Positions 1 to 9,024 of a stretch of DNA of 64,000 nt are shown one piece after another. Each line of letters begins with the position of its first letter. Positions within the stretch are counted from its first letter, which is position 1. The DNA is from Allohoeflea poritis. GTDB taxonomy: Bacteria; Pseudomonadota; Alphaproteobacteria; Rhizobiales; Rhizobiaceae. The translations under genes and the position numbers were made by a program. A model generated the notes under the pieces. It saw only the letters and a program-made list of their open reading frames with translations. It did not search any database and was not told the DNA's origin. The stretch lies in contig NZ_JAPJZH010000014.1 of the NCBI RefSeq assembly GCF_027889715.1, positions 1-64,000 of the forward strand, in the 5' to 3' direction.

Positions 1-15
1 AAACAGATCGTCCAT
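1..15 (-). CDS. Start of an unidentified gene running off the left edge
   Basis: An ATG on the minus strand at 13-15 opens a frame (MDDLF...) that leaves the window after five codons. It is preceded at normal spacing by GGAGG (about 22-26 on the plus strand as cctcc), a good ribosome binding site. Five residues cannot identify the protein. The AT-rich stretch 30-64 is probably its promoter and leader, which also shows that the hydratase remnant beginning near 65 has no room for its missing N-terminus. Confidence 0.4.
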
Positions 16-64
16 CAAAGCCTCCAAAAAGGACTTTGAATCATAATCAAGCGCAGATTAATAG

Positions 65-643
65 GTCCTGAGCCTAGGCGTCGACGAGCCCGACTATGGA
101 GCACTGTTCTGCGACATGGAGATCGAAAACGACGGAGCAGTCGATCTTGATTCCATGATTGATCCGAAAGTCGAAGCCGAAATCGCGCTTGTTCTCGATC
201 GAGATATTGACGAGGAAAATCTGTCGATTGAACAAATTCGGGAGCATGTGGCGTATGCGACGTCATCGCTCGAAATCGTGGATAGCCGACTGAAGAACTG
301 GCGCATAGGAATTGTCGACACAATCGCCGACAATGGCGCGTCGTCGAAATTTGTCTTGGGCAAAAAACGCGTTCCCATCAGCGAGGTCGATTTGGCTGCC
401 TGCAACATGCAACTCGCTAGGAACGGTTCTGTCGTTTCGACCGGAACAGGGGCGGCAACGCTCGGACATCCGCTTAGAGCACTGCGCTGGCTCGCAAACA
501 TTTTGGTTCGACACGGTTATCCGCTTCGCCGAGGCGATCTTGTCTTGACGGGAGCTTTGGGGCCAGTTGCGCCGCTTGCACATGGCGACATCTTCGAAGC
601 ATGCTTCGACGGGATGTCAGCCGTCCGGCTGAATGTCAGGTGA
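65..643 (+). pseudogene. 5'-truncated 2-keto-4-pentenoate hydratase (MhpD/FAH-like family) remnant
   Basis: The frame encodes the C-terminal two thirds of a 2-keto-4-pentenoate hydratase / fumarylacetoacetate hydrolase-fold protein. Such enzymes hydrate 2-hydroxy-dienoates in meta-cleavage of aromatics. Family-like features are GVDEPDYGALF, the metal-site region PKVEAEIALVLDRDI and the C-terminal RGDLVLTGALGPVAPL. Homology begins near base 65-75, directly after in-frame TAA/TAG stops at 44-46, 59-61 and 62-64. The usual first 70-90 residues (family length about 260) are therefore missing, and no other frame upstream supplies them. An ATG at 116 would give 175 residues. No other aromatic-degradation genes are nearby. 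Most likely a decayed fragment; the exact breakpoint is uncertain. Confidence 0.7.
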
Positions 644-754
644 GTCCGCCCTATTCAGACACGAGTAAAAACATGCCGATGAGGATCACCGTCCCACAAC
701 AGATCAAACTGCCGGAGCCAGCCTGTTTTTGATGCAATCAATCACCACAAGACA

Positions 755-2200
755 TCACACATTCAGCAGCAGATATTCCCGCTCCCACGGGCTGATGACC
801 TCCATGAAGGTCTCGAACTCGCCGCGTTTGACACCGCCATAGATGCCGACGAATTCCGCGCCCAGCACCTCGGCAAAAGCAGCCTCGCCCTCGAGCAGCG
901 AGACGGCCTCCAGCAGGCCGCGCGGCAGATCCACCGTGGTCCCCTCATTCGCGGTGGTCTTTGTCGGGCTGTCCGGAACGATGCCCCGCACCATGCCGAG
1001 CCAGCCGCAGGCAAGCGAGGCGGCAAGCGCCAGATAGGGATTGGCGTCGGATGAGGGCAGCCGGTTTTCCACGCGCCGGGCGCTCGGATCGGAGTTCGGC
1101 ACCCGGAAGGCGGCCGTGCGGTTGTCGTAGCCCCAGGCATTGTTGACCGGGCAGGCCATCTGCGGCGTCAGCCGCCGGTAGGAATTGACGTAAGGCGCCA
1201 TCATCACCAGCGCCTTGGGCACGAAGTGCTGCATGCCGCCGATGAAGGAGAAGAACTGCATCGACGGCGTGCCGTCGGCGTTGCAGAAGATGTTGCGCCC
1301 GGTCTTGATGTCGGTGACCGACTGGTGGATATGCATGGCCGAACCGGCCTGCGCCTGCATCGGTTTTGCCATGAAGGTCGCGTAGATGCCGTGTTTGAGG
1401 GCCGCTTCGCGGATGGTGCGCTTGAACATGAACACCTGGTCGGCCAGCAGCAGCGGGTCGCCATGGCGAAGGTTGATCTCGAGCTGCGCCGGTCCTTCCT
1501 CGTGGATCAGCGTGTCGATCTCCAGGCCCTGCTCCTCCGAGAAGTGGTAGATATCGTCGATCAGCTCGTCGAACTCGTTGACGCCGGCGATGGAATAGGA
1601 CTGGCCGCGCGCCATGGGGCGTCCCGACCGTCCCAGCGGCGGCTGCAACGGGTAATCCGGATCGTCATTGACCGCGACGAGATAGAATTCGATCTCGGGC
1701 GCGACCGCCGCGCGCCATCCCTTCTGCTCATAGGCGGACAGCACCCGCTTGAGCACGTTGCGCGGCGCATAGGCAACGTCCTTTCCCCCCGGATCGACGA
1801 TGTCGCAGATGACCTGCGCCGTCGGATCGCTCTCCCAGGGTACGGCGGCGAGCGTCGAAAGGTCCGGCATCAGCTTCAGATCGCCGTCCTGCGGGTCGTA
1901 GCGGAAATTGCCGGTTTCTTCCGGGTATTCGCCGGAGATCGTCTGCCGGTAGAGCGCCGAGGGCAGGGACAGCGACGTATTGGACGTGAATTTCGAAGTC
2001 GGCATCATCTTGCCGCGCGGAACGCCGGCAAGGTCCGGCGTGATGCACTCGATATCCTCGATGCCGCGCCAGCGCAGCCACTCGCCCACCTGCTTCCAGT
2101 TTTCAACGCCGCGCTTATTGTCTACATAGGCGGCTCTTCGCGGCGTCTTTCCGCCGTCAGCGGACTTTTCGGAAGACGTTTTCTTGGATTTCTGGGCCAT
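755..2200 (-). CDS. Glutamine synthetase family protein (gamma-glutamylputrescine synthetase-like)
   Basis: Type I glutamine synthetase fold, 481 residues. It has the N-terminal beta-grasp region, the metal-binding APEIEFYLV segment, the second catalytic stretch GPAQLEINLRHGDP, and the ATP-binding signature around KPMQAQAGSAMHIHQSV. Such GlnA paralogues in rhizobia often glutamylate polyamines (PuuA-like) rather than ammonia. The distinctive N-terminal IECITPDLAGVPRGK segment fits this non-housekeeping class, but the substrate cannot be read from sequence. The longest frame starts at a TTG (2206); the ATG at 2200 is preferred, giving MAQKSKKTSS, a basic disordered leader. No pua/puu neighbours are present, so it is probably monocistronic. 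Confidence 0.88.
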   Translation of the reverse strand: MAQKSKKTSSEKSADGGKTPRRAAYVDNKRGVENWKQVGEWLRWRGIEDIECITPDLAGVPRGKMMPTSKFTSNTSLSLPSALYRQTISGEYPEETGNFRYDPQDGDLKLMPDLSTLAAVPWESDPTAQVICDIVDPGGKDVAYAPRNVLKRVLSAYEQKGWRAAVAPEIEFYLVAVNDDPDYPLQPPLGRSGRPMARGQSYSIAGVNEFDELIDDIYHFSEEQGLEIDTLIHEEGPAQLEINLRHGDPLLLADQVFMFKRTIREAALKHGIYATFMAKPMQAQAGSAMHIHQSVTDIKTGRNIFCNADGTPSMQFFSFIGGMQHFVPKALVMMAPYVNSYRRLTPQMACPVNNAWGYDNRTAAFRVPNSDPSARRVENRLPSSDANPYLALAASLACGWLGMVRGIVPDSPTKTTANEGTTVDLPRGLLEAVSLLEGEAAFAEVLGAEFVGIYGGVKRGEFETFMEVISPWEREYLLLNV

Positions 2201-2304
2201 GAACAACTCATCGGCGGTCTCATCTAGCGGTTCTCATAGAGCAAGCCGGGGCGATTTGGAACTGCGGCCGGATTTGCCGCGTCGCCGCAGTGGGGAAAAC
2301 CATC

Positions 2305-3483
2305 ATGCGGCGGCTTGATGTTCTGGTCCTCGGCGCCGGCGCGGCAGGCATGATGTGCGCCATCGAGGCGGGCCGGCGCGGCCGCAAGGTGCTGATCGCC
2401 GATCATGCCAGGGCGCCGGGCGAGAAGATCCGGATTTCCGGCGGCGGCCGCTGCAACTTCACGAATCTGCACACCGCGCCGGACAATTTCATTTCGGGCA
2501 ATCCGCATTTCTGCAAATCGGCGCTCGGCCGTTTCACGCAACATGATTTCATCGCCCTGATCGAAAGTCACGGCATCGCCTATCACGAAAAAACACTCGG
2601 CCAGCTTTTTTGCGATGGCGCCTCGCGCCAAGTCATCGACATGCTGACCGGCGAGATGCGGGCGGCCGGCGTCGACCTTGCGCTCGCAACGGAATTTGAA
2701 AGCGTCGAACCGGCACGGGACGGCTTTACGATCCGCCTGTCCAGCGGGACCTATACCGCTTCATCGCTGGTCGTCGCGACCGGCGGAAAATCGATCCCCA
2801 AGATGGGTGCGACCGGCCTCGGCTATCGGATAGCGGACCAGTTCGGTGTGCCTGTCTCCGACACACGCCCGGCGCTCGTGCCGCTGACTTTCGATGAGGC
2901 CCTGCGTACCCGGCTGAAACCCCTGGCCGGTGTTTCCGCCGATGCGGTGGTCGGCTGCAACGGCATATCCTTTGCGGAGGCGCTGCTCTTTACGCATCGC
3001 GGCATCAGCGGCCCGTCTATCCTGCAGGTCTCGTCCTACTGGCGCGAGGGCGACGAAATCACGCTCTCATTGCTGCCCCGCACGGACCTCTTTGAGCAGT
3101 TGCGGCAAGCGCGCACGGCAAACGGACGCCAGTCCGTGCACAACGCGCTTTCGGCGCATCTGCCGAAGCGGCTGGCGCATATATTGTGCGACAATGCCGG
3201 CGTTGAAGGAAAAATCGCCGACCGGACGGATCGCGATCTCAAGCGGTTGGCACAGGCTGTCCAGGACTGGCGTATCAAGCCGACAGGGTCCGAGGGCTAT
3301 CGCACCGCGGAAGTGACGCTCGGCGGCGTCGATACCACGGCGCTTCATTCGCGCACCATGGAGGCGAAGGCCGTGCCGGGACTCTATTTCATCGGCGAGG
3401 TCGTGGACGTGACCGGTTGGCTTGGCGGCTATAATTTCCAGTGGGCCTGGTCTTCCGGATGGGCTGCCGGGCAGGCCGTGTAA
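2305..3483 (+). CDS. HI0933/BaiN-type NAD(P)/FAD-dependent oxidoreductase
   Basis: A 392-residue flavoprotein of the HI0933 (YhiN/BaiN) family. The N-terminal dinucleotide-binding motif is VLVLGAGAAGMMCAIEAGRR. The family hallmark GEKIRISGGGRCNFTN follows at about residues 33-48, and the C-terminal FAD-contacting block GLYFIGEVVDVTGWLGGYNFQ is intact. The family is widespread but its physiological substrate is mostly unknown. A GTG at 2290 opens the frame. The ATG at 2305 is preferred because GGGGA at 2292-2296 is a well-spaced ribosome binding site and MRRLDVLVLGAG is the typical start. The gene is divergent from the glutamine synthetase-like gene and convergent with the GGDEF-EAL gene, 6 bases away. 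Confidence 0.9.
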   Translation: MRRLDVLVLGAGAAGMMCAIEAGRRGRKVLIADHARAPGEKIRISGGGRCNFTNLHTAPDNFISGNPHFCKSALGRFTQHDFIALIESHGIAYHEKTLGQLFCDGASRQVIDMLTGEMRAAGVDLALATEFESVEPARDGFTIRLSSGTYTASSLVVATGGKSIPKMGATGLGYRIADQFGVPVSDTRPALVPLTFDEALRTRLKPLAGVSADAVVGCNGISFAEALLFTHRGISGPSILQVSSYWREGDEITLSLLPRTDLFEQLRQARTANGRQSVHNALSAHLPKRLAHILCDNAGVEGKIADRTDRDLKRLAQAVQDWRIKPTGSEGYRTAEVTLGGVDTTALHSRTMEAKAVPGLYFIGEVVDVTGWLGGYNFQWAWSSGWAAGQAV

Positions 3484-3489
3484 GGCGGC

Positions 3490-6087
3490 TCAGGCGACAT
3501 CTGCCTGTACAACGCAGCCCGTCTCGCCCTGATCGCCGCAATAGGCTTCGATGACCGGGCCGAGATTTTGCCGCGGGATCGGCGGGCTGAAAAGATAGCC
3601 CTGCAACTCGCCGCAGTTCTCGTCACGCAGCACATCCAGCTGTTCGGATGTCTCAACACCCTCGGCGGTGATATCCATGCCGAGGCTTGAGCCCAATCCG
3701 ATAATGGCACGCACGATAGCGCGTGAGCCGACATTCTCTCGGATGTTGCGCACGAAACTGCGGTCGATCTTGATTCGGCTGAACGGGAATTTCGTAAGGT
3801 AGCCCATACTTGAATAGCCCGTGCCGAAATCATCCAGCGCGATGCGCACGCCCAGGCCACGCAGTTGCCGCAGGATTTCGATATTGTCATCCGTCTCGTT
3901 GAGCAGCACGCTCTCCGTGATCTCGATCTCAAGACGATTTGCGTGCAGGCCGCTTTCGGCAAGTGCGCGTTCAACGCCGCTGACCAGCTTGCCGCCGCCG
4001 AATTGCTGTGCCGAAACGTTGACCGCGACGATCAGGGAGTGCGGCCATCCGGCAGCCTCCCGGCATGCTTCGTCCATCACCCATGCGCCAAGCTGTTCGA
4101 TCAGACCGATTTCTTCGGCGACCGGCACGAATTCAGCGGGCGAGACCATGCCCCGCGTCGGATGGGACCAGCGGATCAATGCTTCAAACCCGCGCAACTG
4201 TCCGGTCTTGACCGACATGATGGGCTGGAAGTGCAGCTCGAACTCGTTTTCGATGACGGCCCGCCGCAACTCGATGGCCATTTGCCGCCGTTCGCTCTCG
4301 ATGCGGTCCATCTCGGGTTCGAAGAACCGGTAGGCGCTCCCCGAGTCCTTCTTGGCGCGATAAAGTGCGAGGTCGGCGAATTTGAGCACTTGCTCTGGAA
4401 CAAGCGAATCGTCCGGCACCATGGATATGCCGAGGCTGGCGGCGATCTTGACCTCGCGTCCGTCGATCCGGTGAGGCCGGTTGAGTGCGGAGATAATCGC
4501 CTGCGCGCGGTTGGCGAGACCGCCCCGCGATACGGCCTCGGGCAGGATAAGCGCAAATTCATCGCCGCCGAGGCGCGCCACGGTTTCCGTTTCGCCGGTC
4601 AGGTCCCGGAGCCTTTCCGCGACACCGATCAGAACGTCGTCACCGGCGTCATGGCCGAGTGTATCGTTGATCAGTTTGAAGCCGTCCAGATCGACAGTGA
4701 CGACCGCGAAGCCCGCGTCGCCGTTCCGCGCGGCCTGCGTCGCTTCTTCCAGGGAGCGTGTGAACACGGTGCGGTTGGAAAGGCCCGTCAATGGATCATG
4801 ATGCGCCATGAATGAAATCTGTGCGTCAGCACGCACCCGTTCGGTCATGTCGACGATGGTGGCCAGAATCGCCGGCACGCCCTCGTCGGTTATTTCGCGC
4901 TCATATTCGACGACATTCAGCGAGGTTCCGCAGGCGGCCTGGTGCCGCCAGCAGCGGCCGCCGGCATAGGTCGCGCCAATTTGATCGGCCTTTTGCGGCT
5001 CGGTTTCGCAGATTCGCAGATCGCACAGTTTGAGTTTGAGGAACTCTTCGCGCTGGTATCCGTAAAGGCGCAGCGCCGCGTCGTTGACCCGCAATACCCG
5101 CTGGTCCTCGCAGGACCGCACCACCATGGGAACGGGGTTGTCGTCGAACAGGGAGCGAAACAGCGTCTCGCGCGCCTTCAACTCGCCGACATCGGTCAAG
5201 GTCACGGTCAGCAGGTCCCCGGCCTTCGAGATTCCGGCCTTCAGCGAGGCAAGATGGCCGTCGATTTCATACTCGAACGTGAAGCTGCAATGATCGCCCT
5301 TTCTCAGCGCCGCCCGCAGCGCCTTCATGCCCTTTTGGAAGCCGGCACGCGTCAGCGTTTCGGACAGACGCGCCGATCGCAGCTTTTCGGCGGTAGAGCC
5401 GAGCAAATGCGCGGCGCCGTCATTGATGCTCAGGATGACAAAATCGAGCGGCTCGCCATTGCGTTGCTCCAGCACCGAAAGTGCCATGATGCCGTCCCGC
5501 GTCGAGTTGATGAGCAGGCTCGCCAACTCGATCTGGCGTGCACGTGGCCGCGCGAAAAGCAGGAAGAATTCGCCCTGCCAACGCGAGGCGAGCGGCAGCG
5601 CGATGAGCTCCACCGTTGAGATCATGCCGTCAACGGTTGAAAGGCAAAGCCTCAGGCACGGCTGTTGCGCTTGCCGGGCACATTTAAGGACGACATCGAC
5701 CGAAAGGCGGTAATCGACCGGCAGCTTTGCCAGCGGCGTCGATTCGCATTTTGTCTGCACGATGTTTTCCAGGGCGTCTCCGGCGCGAACCAGAACGGGG
5801 TCTTGCCCATCGATACAGCGGACAATGGCCGATTCGTCGGCCAGCTTTCCAAGGCCGCCCAGGACAAGGTCCTCATAAAGAGGCAGCTGCGCGTCGGGGC
5901 TTTTCGCCGCGCGCCATTTGCGCAGCAGGCTCTGCACATCGCCGAATTCCGTCAGGATATCCGGACCAGGCTCAAATTGTTCGATGGGCGGCTTGTCGAA
6001 AGGCTCCCTATCCGTTGCCCGTGCGACCATCGGATGCTCTTCGCTCGCAGTCAGTGTCATCGGAGCGCTTGAATGGGGCGTACGCAT
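3490..6087 (-). CDS. PAS-GGDEF-EAL cyclic-di-GMP signalling protein
   Basis: An 865-residue cytoplasmic protein with no clear membrane segment. A long N-terminal sensory region includes a PAS domain (LFRSLFDDNPVPMVVRSC onward, roughly residues 300-420). A diguanylate cyclase domain follows with an intact GGDEF near residue 507, then a phosphodiesterase domain with EAL near residue 635. The EAL domain also keeps NVSAQQF, EITES, DDFGTGYSS, KIDRSFV, AEGVET and LQGYLFSPP, the metal and c-di-GMP binding set. Both domains therefore look catalytically competent and net activity cannot be predicted. The start at 6087 (MRTPHSS) follows CAGGAAA; upstream extension to 6189 looks spurious. It probably links an unknown signal to motility or biofilm behaviour. 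Confidence 0.92.
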   Translation of the reverse strand: MRTPHSSAPMTLTASEEHPMVARATDREPFDKPPIEQFEPGPDILTEFGDVQSLLRKWRAAKSPDAQLPLYEDLVLGGLGKLADESAIVRCIDGQDPVLVRAGDALENIVQTKCESTPLAKLPVDYRLSVDVVLKCARQAQQPCLRLCLSTVDGMISTVELIALPLASRWQGEFFLLFARPRARQIELASLLINSTRDGIMALSVLEQRNGEPLDFVILSINDGAAHLLGSTAEKLRSARLSETLTRAGFQKGMKALRAALRKGDHCSFTFEYEIDGHLASLKAGISKAGDLLTVTLTDVGELKARETLFRSLFDDNPVPMVVRSCEDQRVLRVNDAALRLYGYQREEFLKLKLCDLRICETEPQKADQIGATYAGGRCWRHQAACGTSLNVVEYEREITDEGVPAILATIVDMTERVRADAQISFMAHHDPLTGLSNRTVFTRSLEEATQAARNGDAGFAVVTVDLDGFKLINDTLGHDAGDDVLIGVAERLRDLTGETETVARLGGDEFALILPEAVSRGGLANRAQAIISALNRPHRIDGREVKIAASLGISMVPDDSLVPEQVLKFADLALYRAKKDSGSAYRFFEPEMDRIESERRQMAIELRRAVIENEFELHFQPIMSVKTGQLRGFEALIRWSHPTRGMVSPAEFVPVAEEIGLIEQLGAWVMDEACREAAGWPHSLIVAVNVSAQQFGGGKLVSGVERALAESGLHANRLEIEITESVLLNETDDNIEILRQLRGLGVRIALDDFGTGYSSMGYLTKFPFSRIKIDRSFVRNIRENVGSRAIVRAIIGLGSSLGMDITAEGVETSEQLDVLRDENCGELQGYLFSPPIPRQNLGPVIEAYCGDQGETGCVVQADVA

Positions 6088-6387
6088 AACAATTTCCTGA
6101 GCGCAAAGAGATTTTAAACAAGGTGGTTTCAGCCGGAAGCCGGCCCGGTTCGGACAAATGCTTATTGGCCGCGACCATAGTCGGCGCACGTTATTTCTAC
6201 CTTAATGAAACACTCGAAAAATGCGGAAAATTGCGTGATGAAACATATGTTTAACGGACGGTTATCAATCAATGCCGGACATTTCTGACCGCAAAGGCTG
6301 CGGATTGGAAAACCGCTCTTGACCTCAAGCAGACTTGAGCCCGTATAAACGCCTTATCGGAACATCACCCAGGGAACCGGAGGTCGA
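6088..6387. other. 300-bp divergent intergenic region, no gene seen
   Basis: This gap separates the divergent GGDEF-EAL and methyltransferase genes and should hold both promoters. It is AT-richer than its surroundings. It contains TTAACGGACGGTTA at about 6250-6263, closely resembling TTAACGGACGGTAA at about 18539-18552; the meaning of the shared sequence is unknown. No RNA gene, terminator or clean reading frame was recognised. Confidence 0.5.
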
Positions 6388-7035
6388 ATGGACGAAGAAT
6401 TCTGGCAGATACGCTGGCGCGAAAACAGGATCGGTTTTCACGAAGGCAGGCCGCACGAGCAGCTTGTCGACCATGTTGAAAGCCTCGGGCTATCCGAGGG
6501 CGACACGGTCTTCGTGCCGCTATGCGGCAAGTCCCTGGATCTCGATTGGCTGTTGAGCAGGAATCTCCGCGTGGTCGGCGCGGAATTCAACCGGCAGGCC
6601 GTGGAGGAGGTTTTCGCACGGCAATCGCTGGTCCCCGAGATTCGCGACGCGGGCAGCCTGATCCGGTTCAGTGCCGATGCGCTCGATATATTTGTCGGCG
6701 ACGTCTTCGCGCTGACTGCAGCCATGCTTGGGGCCGTCGATGCGGTCTATGACCGGGCGGCGCTGGTGGCGCTTCCTCCCGAGACACGGCCCGGATATGC
6801 ATCGCACCTTTCCGGGATAACGGGACAGGCAAAACAGCTGCTGATCGGTCTCGACTATGATCAGGCTCAGATGAACGGCCCGCCATTCTCGGTGCCGGAG
6901 GAGGAGATACGCCGTTTGTATGAAAGCGGATATGGTGCTGAGCTAATTTCCCGACGGCCTATTTCAGGTCCCCTTGCACGGCGCTGCAGCGGAACCGAGG
7001 AGGCATGGCTGCTTATTCCGAAGCCGGCAAGCTGA
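6388..7035 (+). CDS. tpm: Thiopurine S-methyltransferase family protein
   Basis: A 215-residue SAM-dependent methyltransferase of the TPMT family, close to the usual bacterial length (about 215-220). Diagnostic features are the N-terminal FWQIRWRENRIGFHEG, the SAM-binding VFVPLCGKSLDLDWL (motif I), VVGAEFNRQAVEEVF, and VDAVYDRAALVALPPETR. Bacterial TPMTs methylate thiols, selenium and tellurium compounds and are linked to metalloid detoxification; the in vivo substrate here is unknown. The ATG is preceded by GGAGGT at good spacing. It is a single gene divergent from the GGDEF-EAL gene and followed by a 51-base palindrome. Confidence 0.9.
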   Translation: MDEEFWQIRWRENRIGFHEGRPHEQLVDHVESLGLSEGDTVFVPLCGKSLDLDWLLSRNLRVVGAEFNRQAVEEVFARQSLVPEIRDAGSLIRFSADALDIFVGDVFALTAAMLGAVDAVYDRAALVALPPETRPGYASHLSGITGQAKQLLIGLDYDQAQMNGPPFSVPEEEIRRLYESGYGAELISRRPISGPLARRCSGTEEAWLLIPKPAS

Positions 7036-7079
7036 GCAACGGCGCCGTCAGTGTGCTGATGTGAAGGACGTCAAATGCA

Positions 7080-7130
7080 ATCCGCCGCATTCGGCTTTGC
7101 ATGAGAATGCAGAGCGACTTTGCGGCGGAT
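7080..7130. repeat. 51-base imperfect palindrome (REP-like or terminator hairpin)
   Basis: The outer arms ATCCGCCGCA (7080-7089) and TGCGGCGGAT (7121-7130) pair perfectly. Inner arms around TTTGCAT and ATGCAGA pair across a GAGA loop at 7103-7106. The structure covers nearly the whole gap between the convergent tpm gene and the small gene at 7193. There is no T-run, so it is not a classic intrinsic terminator. It may be a REP-type element or a bidirectional mRNA end. Confidence 0.6.
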
Positions 7131-7192
7131 GCGGACGGGACCGGCTAGGAGGCTCAAAATAACCGGTCCGGCCGATTTTCGGTAATCCGGGA

Positions 7193-7429
7193 TCAGGATC
7201 CCTGGGTGACGATGACGGGGATCAGGAGATCGCCCCAGTTCCCGTCGCCGCCATGATGGCGCGCGGAGCGCACGAGTTCGACCGACACGCCCGCGTCAAC
7301 GGCTTTCATCACGGACTGGTTGAGCCTGTGCAGGTCGTTGGCAACCATGCGGATCGCAGCCTGCTGGTCTGCGGTCATGGAGGAGGACTGTTCCTCAGCC
7401 CGTTCTTTGACGCGTGTCTGCGGTGCCAT
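7193..7429 (-). CDS. Small hypothetical protein co-directional with aceA
   Basis: A 78-residue soluble, mostly helical protein rich in Gln, Ala and Val with no domain I recognise. The ATG at 7427-7429 has a strong ribosome binding site (AAAGGAGAG), supporting a real gene. It lies 77 bases downstream of aceA on the same strand with no obvious terminator between them, so it may share the aceA transcript. A role linked to the glyoxylate shunt is only guilt by association. Confidence 0.6.
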   Translation of the reverse strand: MAPQTRVKERAEEQSSSMTADQQAAIRMVANDLHRLNQSVMKAVDAGVSVELVRSARHHGGDGNWGDLLIPVIVTQGS

Positions 7430-7506
7430 TTTGAACTCTCCTTTACTGGCGTTTGCAGATTTGGGAGGGACGGGCGGTCACAGGTCCACCCGTCCCCGGC
7501 CGCTGA

Positions 7507-8796
7507 TTATTCGGCGGCCGGCTTGAATTGTGCGGTTTCGGTCGATTCGCCCATCGCCGTGGTCGAGGACTGACCGCCGGTGATGGCCATGGAGACCGCG
7601 TCGAAATAGCCGGTGCCGACCTCACGCTGGTGCTTGGTCGCGGTGTAGCCATTGGCTTCGCCGGCAAATTCCGCTTCCTGCAGTTCCGAATAGGCGGCCA
7701 TCTGACGGTCCTTGTAGCCGCGCGCCAGTTCGAACATGCCGTAATTGAGCTGGTGGAAACCGGCAAGCGTGATGAACTGGAACTTGTAGCCCATGGCACC
7801 CAGCTCGCGCTGGAACTTGGCGATGGTTGCATCGTCCAGGTTCTGCTTCCAGTTGAACGACGGGGAGCAGTTATATGCGAGCAGCTTGTCCGGATGCACG
7901 CGGCGCACGCCCTCGGCGAAGCGCTTGGCCTGCTCCAGATCCGGCTTGGAAGTCTCGCACCAGATCAGATCCGCATGCGGCGCATAGGCGATGGCGCGGG
8001 CAATGCAGGATTCGAGACCGTTGCGGACCCGGTAGAAGCCCTCGGCCGTGCGGCCGGCATCGTAGTCGACAAAGGGCTGATCGCGCTCGTCGATGTCGGA
8101 TGTCAGCAACTTGGCGGCCTCGGCGTCGGTGCGGGCGATAACCAGCGTCGGCGTGCCCATGACATCGGCGGCAAGGCGCGCGGCGTCGAGGTTGCGGATA
8201 TGCGCGGCAGTCGGTATCAGAACCTTGCCGCCGAGATGGCCGCATTTCTTTTCCGACGCAAGTTGGTCTTCATAGTGGACGCCTGCTGCGCCCGCCTCGA
8301 TATAGGCCTTCATCAGCTCGAAGGAATTCAGCGGTCCGCCGAAACCGGCCTCGGCGTCGGCAACGATCGGAGCGAACCAGGTGTCGACCGAAAGGCCGTT
8401 GCCCTCCGCTGTCTCGATCTGGTCGGCGCGCTGCAGTGTCTTGTTGATGCGCTTGGCAAGCTCCGGACCGGCATTGGCCGGATAGAGCGACTGATCGGGA
8501 TACATGGCCGAGGCGGTGTTGGCGTCCGCCGCGACCTGCCAGCCCGAAAGATAGATGGCCTGGAGGCCGGCACGGACCATCTGCATGGCCTGGTTGCCCG
8601 ACAGTGCGCCGAGCGCGTTGACGAAATCCTCGCTGTGGATCAACTGCCAAAGGCGATTGGCGCCGTTTTCGGCGAGCGAGTACTTGATCTGCACCGATCC
8701 CCGCAGCTTCTGGACGTCCTCTGCCGAATAGGGGCGGTCGATGCCGTCGAAGCGGCCCTCGGGTGCGCTGGGAACCAGGTTGTAAAAATCAGTCAT
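7507..8796 (-). CDS. aceA: Isocitrate lyase
   Basis: A 429-residue isocitrate lyase of usual bacterial length. It cleaves isocitrate to glyoxylate and succinate, the first step of the glyoxylate shunt needed for growth on acetate and fatty acids. The catalytic signature [10 protein letters not shown] is present with the active-site Cys near residue 185. Mg-binding and substrate segments [15 protein letters not shown] and [15 protein letters not shown] are intact. It is divergently transcribed from an ScfR/RamB-like regulator across a promoter region full of TGTAAA repeats, the classical arrangement for regulation by the neighbour. No malate synthase gene is in the window. Confidence 0.97.
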   Translation of the reverse strand: MTDFYNLVPSAPEGRFDGIDRPYSAEDVQKLRGSVQIKYSLAENGANRLWQLIHSEDFVNALGALSGNQAMQMVRAGLQAIYLSGWQVAADANTASAMYPDQSLYPANAGPELAKRINKTLQRADQIETAEGNGLSVDTWFAPIVADAEAGFGGPLNSFELMKAYIEAGAAGVHYEDQLASEKKCGHLGGKVLIPTAAHIRNLDAARLAADVMGTPTLVIARTDAEAAKLLTSDIDERDQPFVDYDAGRTAEGFYRVRNGLESCIARAIAYAPHADLIWCETSKPDLEQAKRFAEGVRRVHPDKLLAYNCSPSFNWKQNLDDATIAKFQRELGAMGYKFQFITLAGFHQLNYGMFELARGYKDRQMAAYSELQEAEFAGEANGYTATKHQREVGTGYFDAVSMAITGGQSSTTAMGESTETAQFKPAAE

Positions 8797-8871
8797 GCCG
8801 ATCTCCGATCACTTGAATTCTTGAGCTTCTTGGATGATGAAGCTGCGTGTATTTTGATTTCGATGTGACTG

Positions 8872-9024
8872 TTTTTACACTGCACCGCACAAATGGCACA
8901 GAAAAATCCTCAAAATCAGGGCGATAAAAGGGTCACGCTGTGTAAATTGTGACAAGGCGTCGTTGTAAATTTGTAAATTCTGTAATAGTCTGATCGCATG
9001 AAATTTTGTCAAATTCTGTAAAAA
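8872..9024. promoter_or_regulatory. aceA-scfR divergent promoter with repeated TGTAAA elements
   Basis: The 228-bp gap carries repeated TGTAAA/TTTACA elements: TTTTTACAC at 8872-8880, TGTAAATTGTGACAA at 8941-8955, TTGTAAAT at 8963-8970, TTGTAAATTC at 8971-8980, TGTAATAG from 8981, and TTCTGTAAAAA ending at 9024. The last abuts the regulator's ATG and replaces a Shine-Dalgarno sequence. This fits operators for the adjacent regulator, controlling aceA and itself. The assignment is inference from position and repetition. Confidence 0.6.

Noticed and set aside
1226-2227. 333-residue plus-strand frame
   Set aside because: Antisense to the glutamine synthetase-like gene; composition typical of a shadow.
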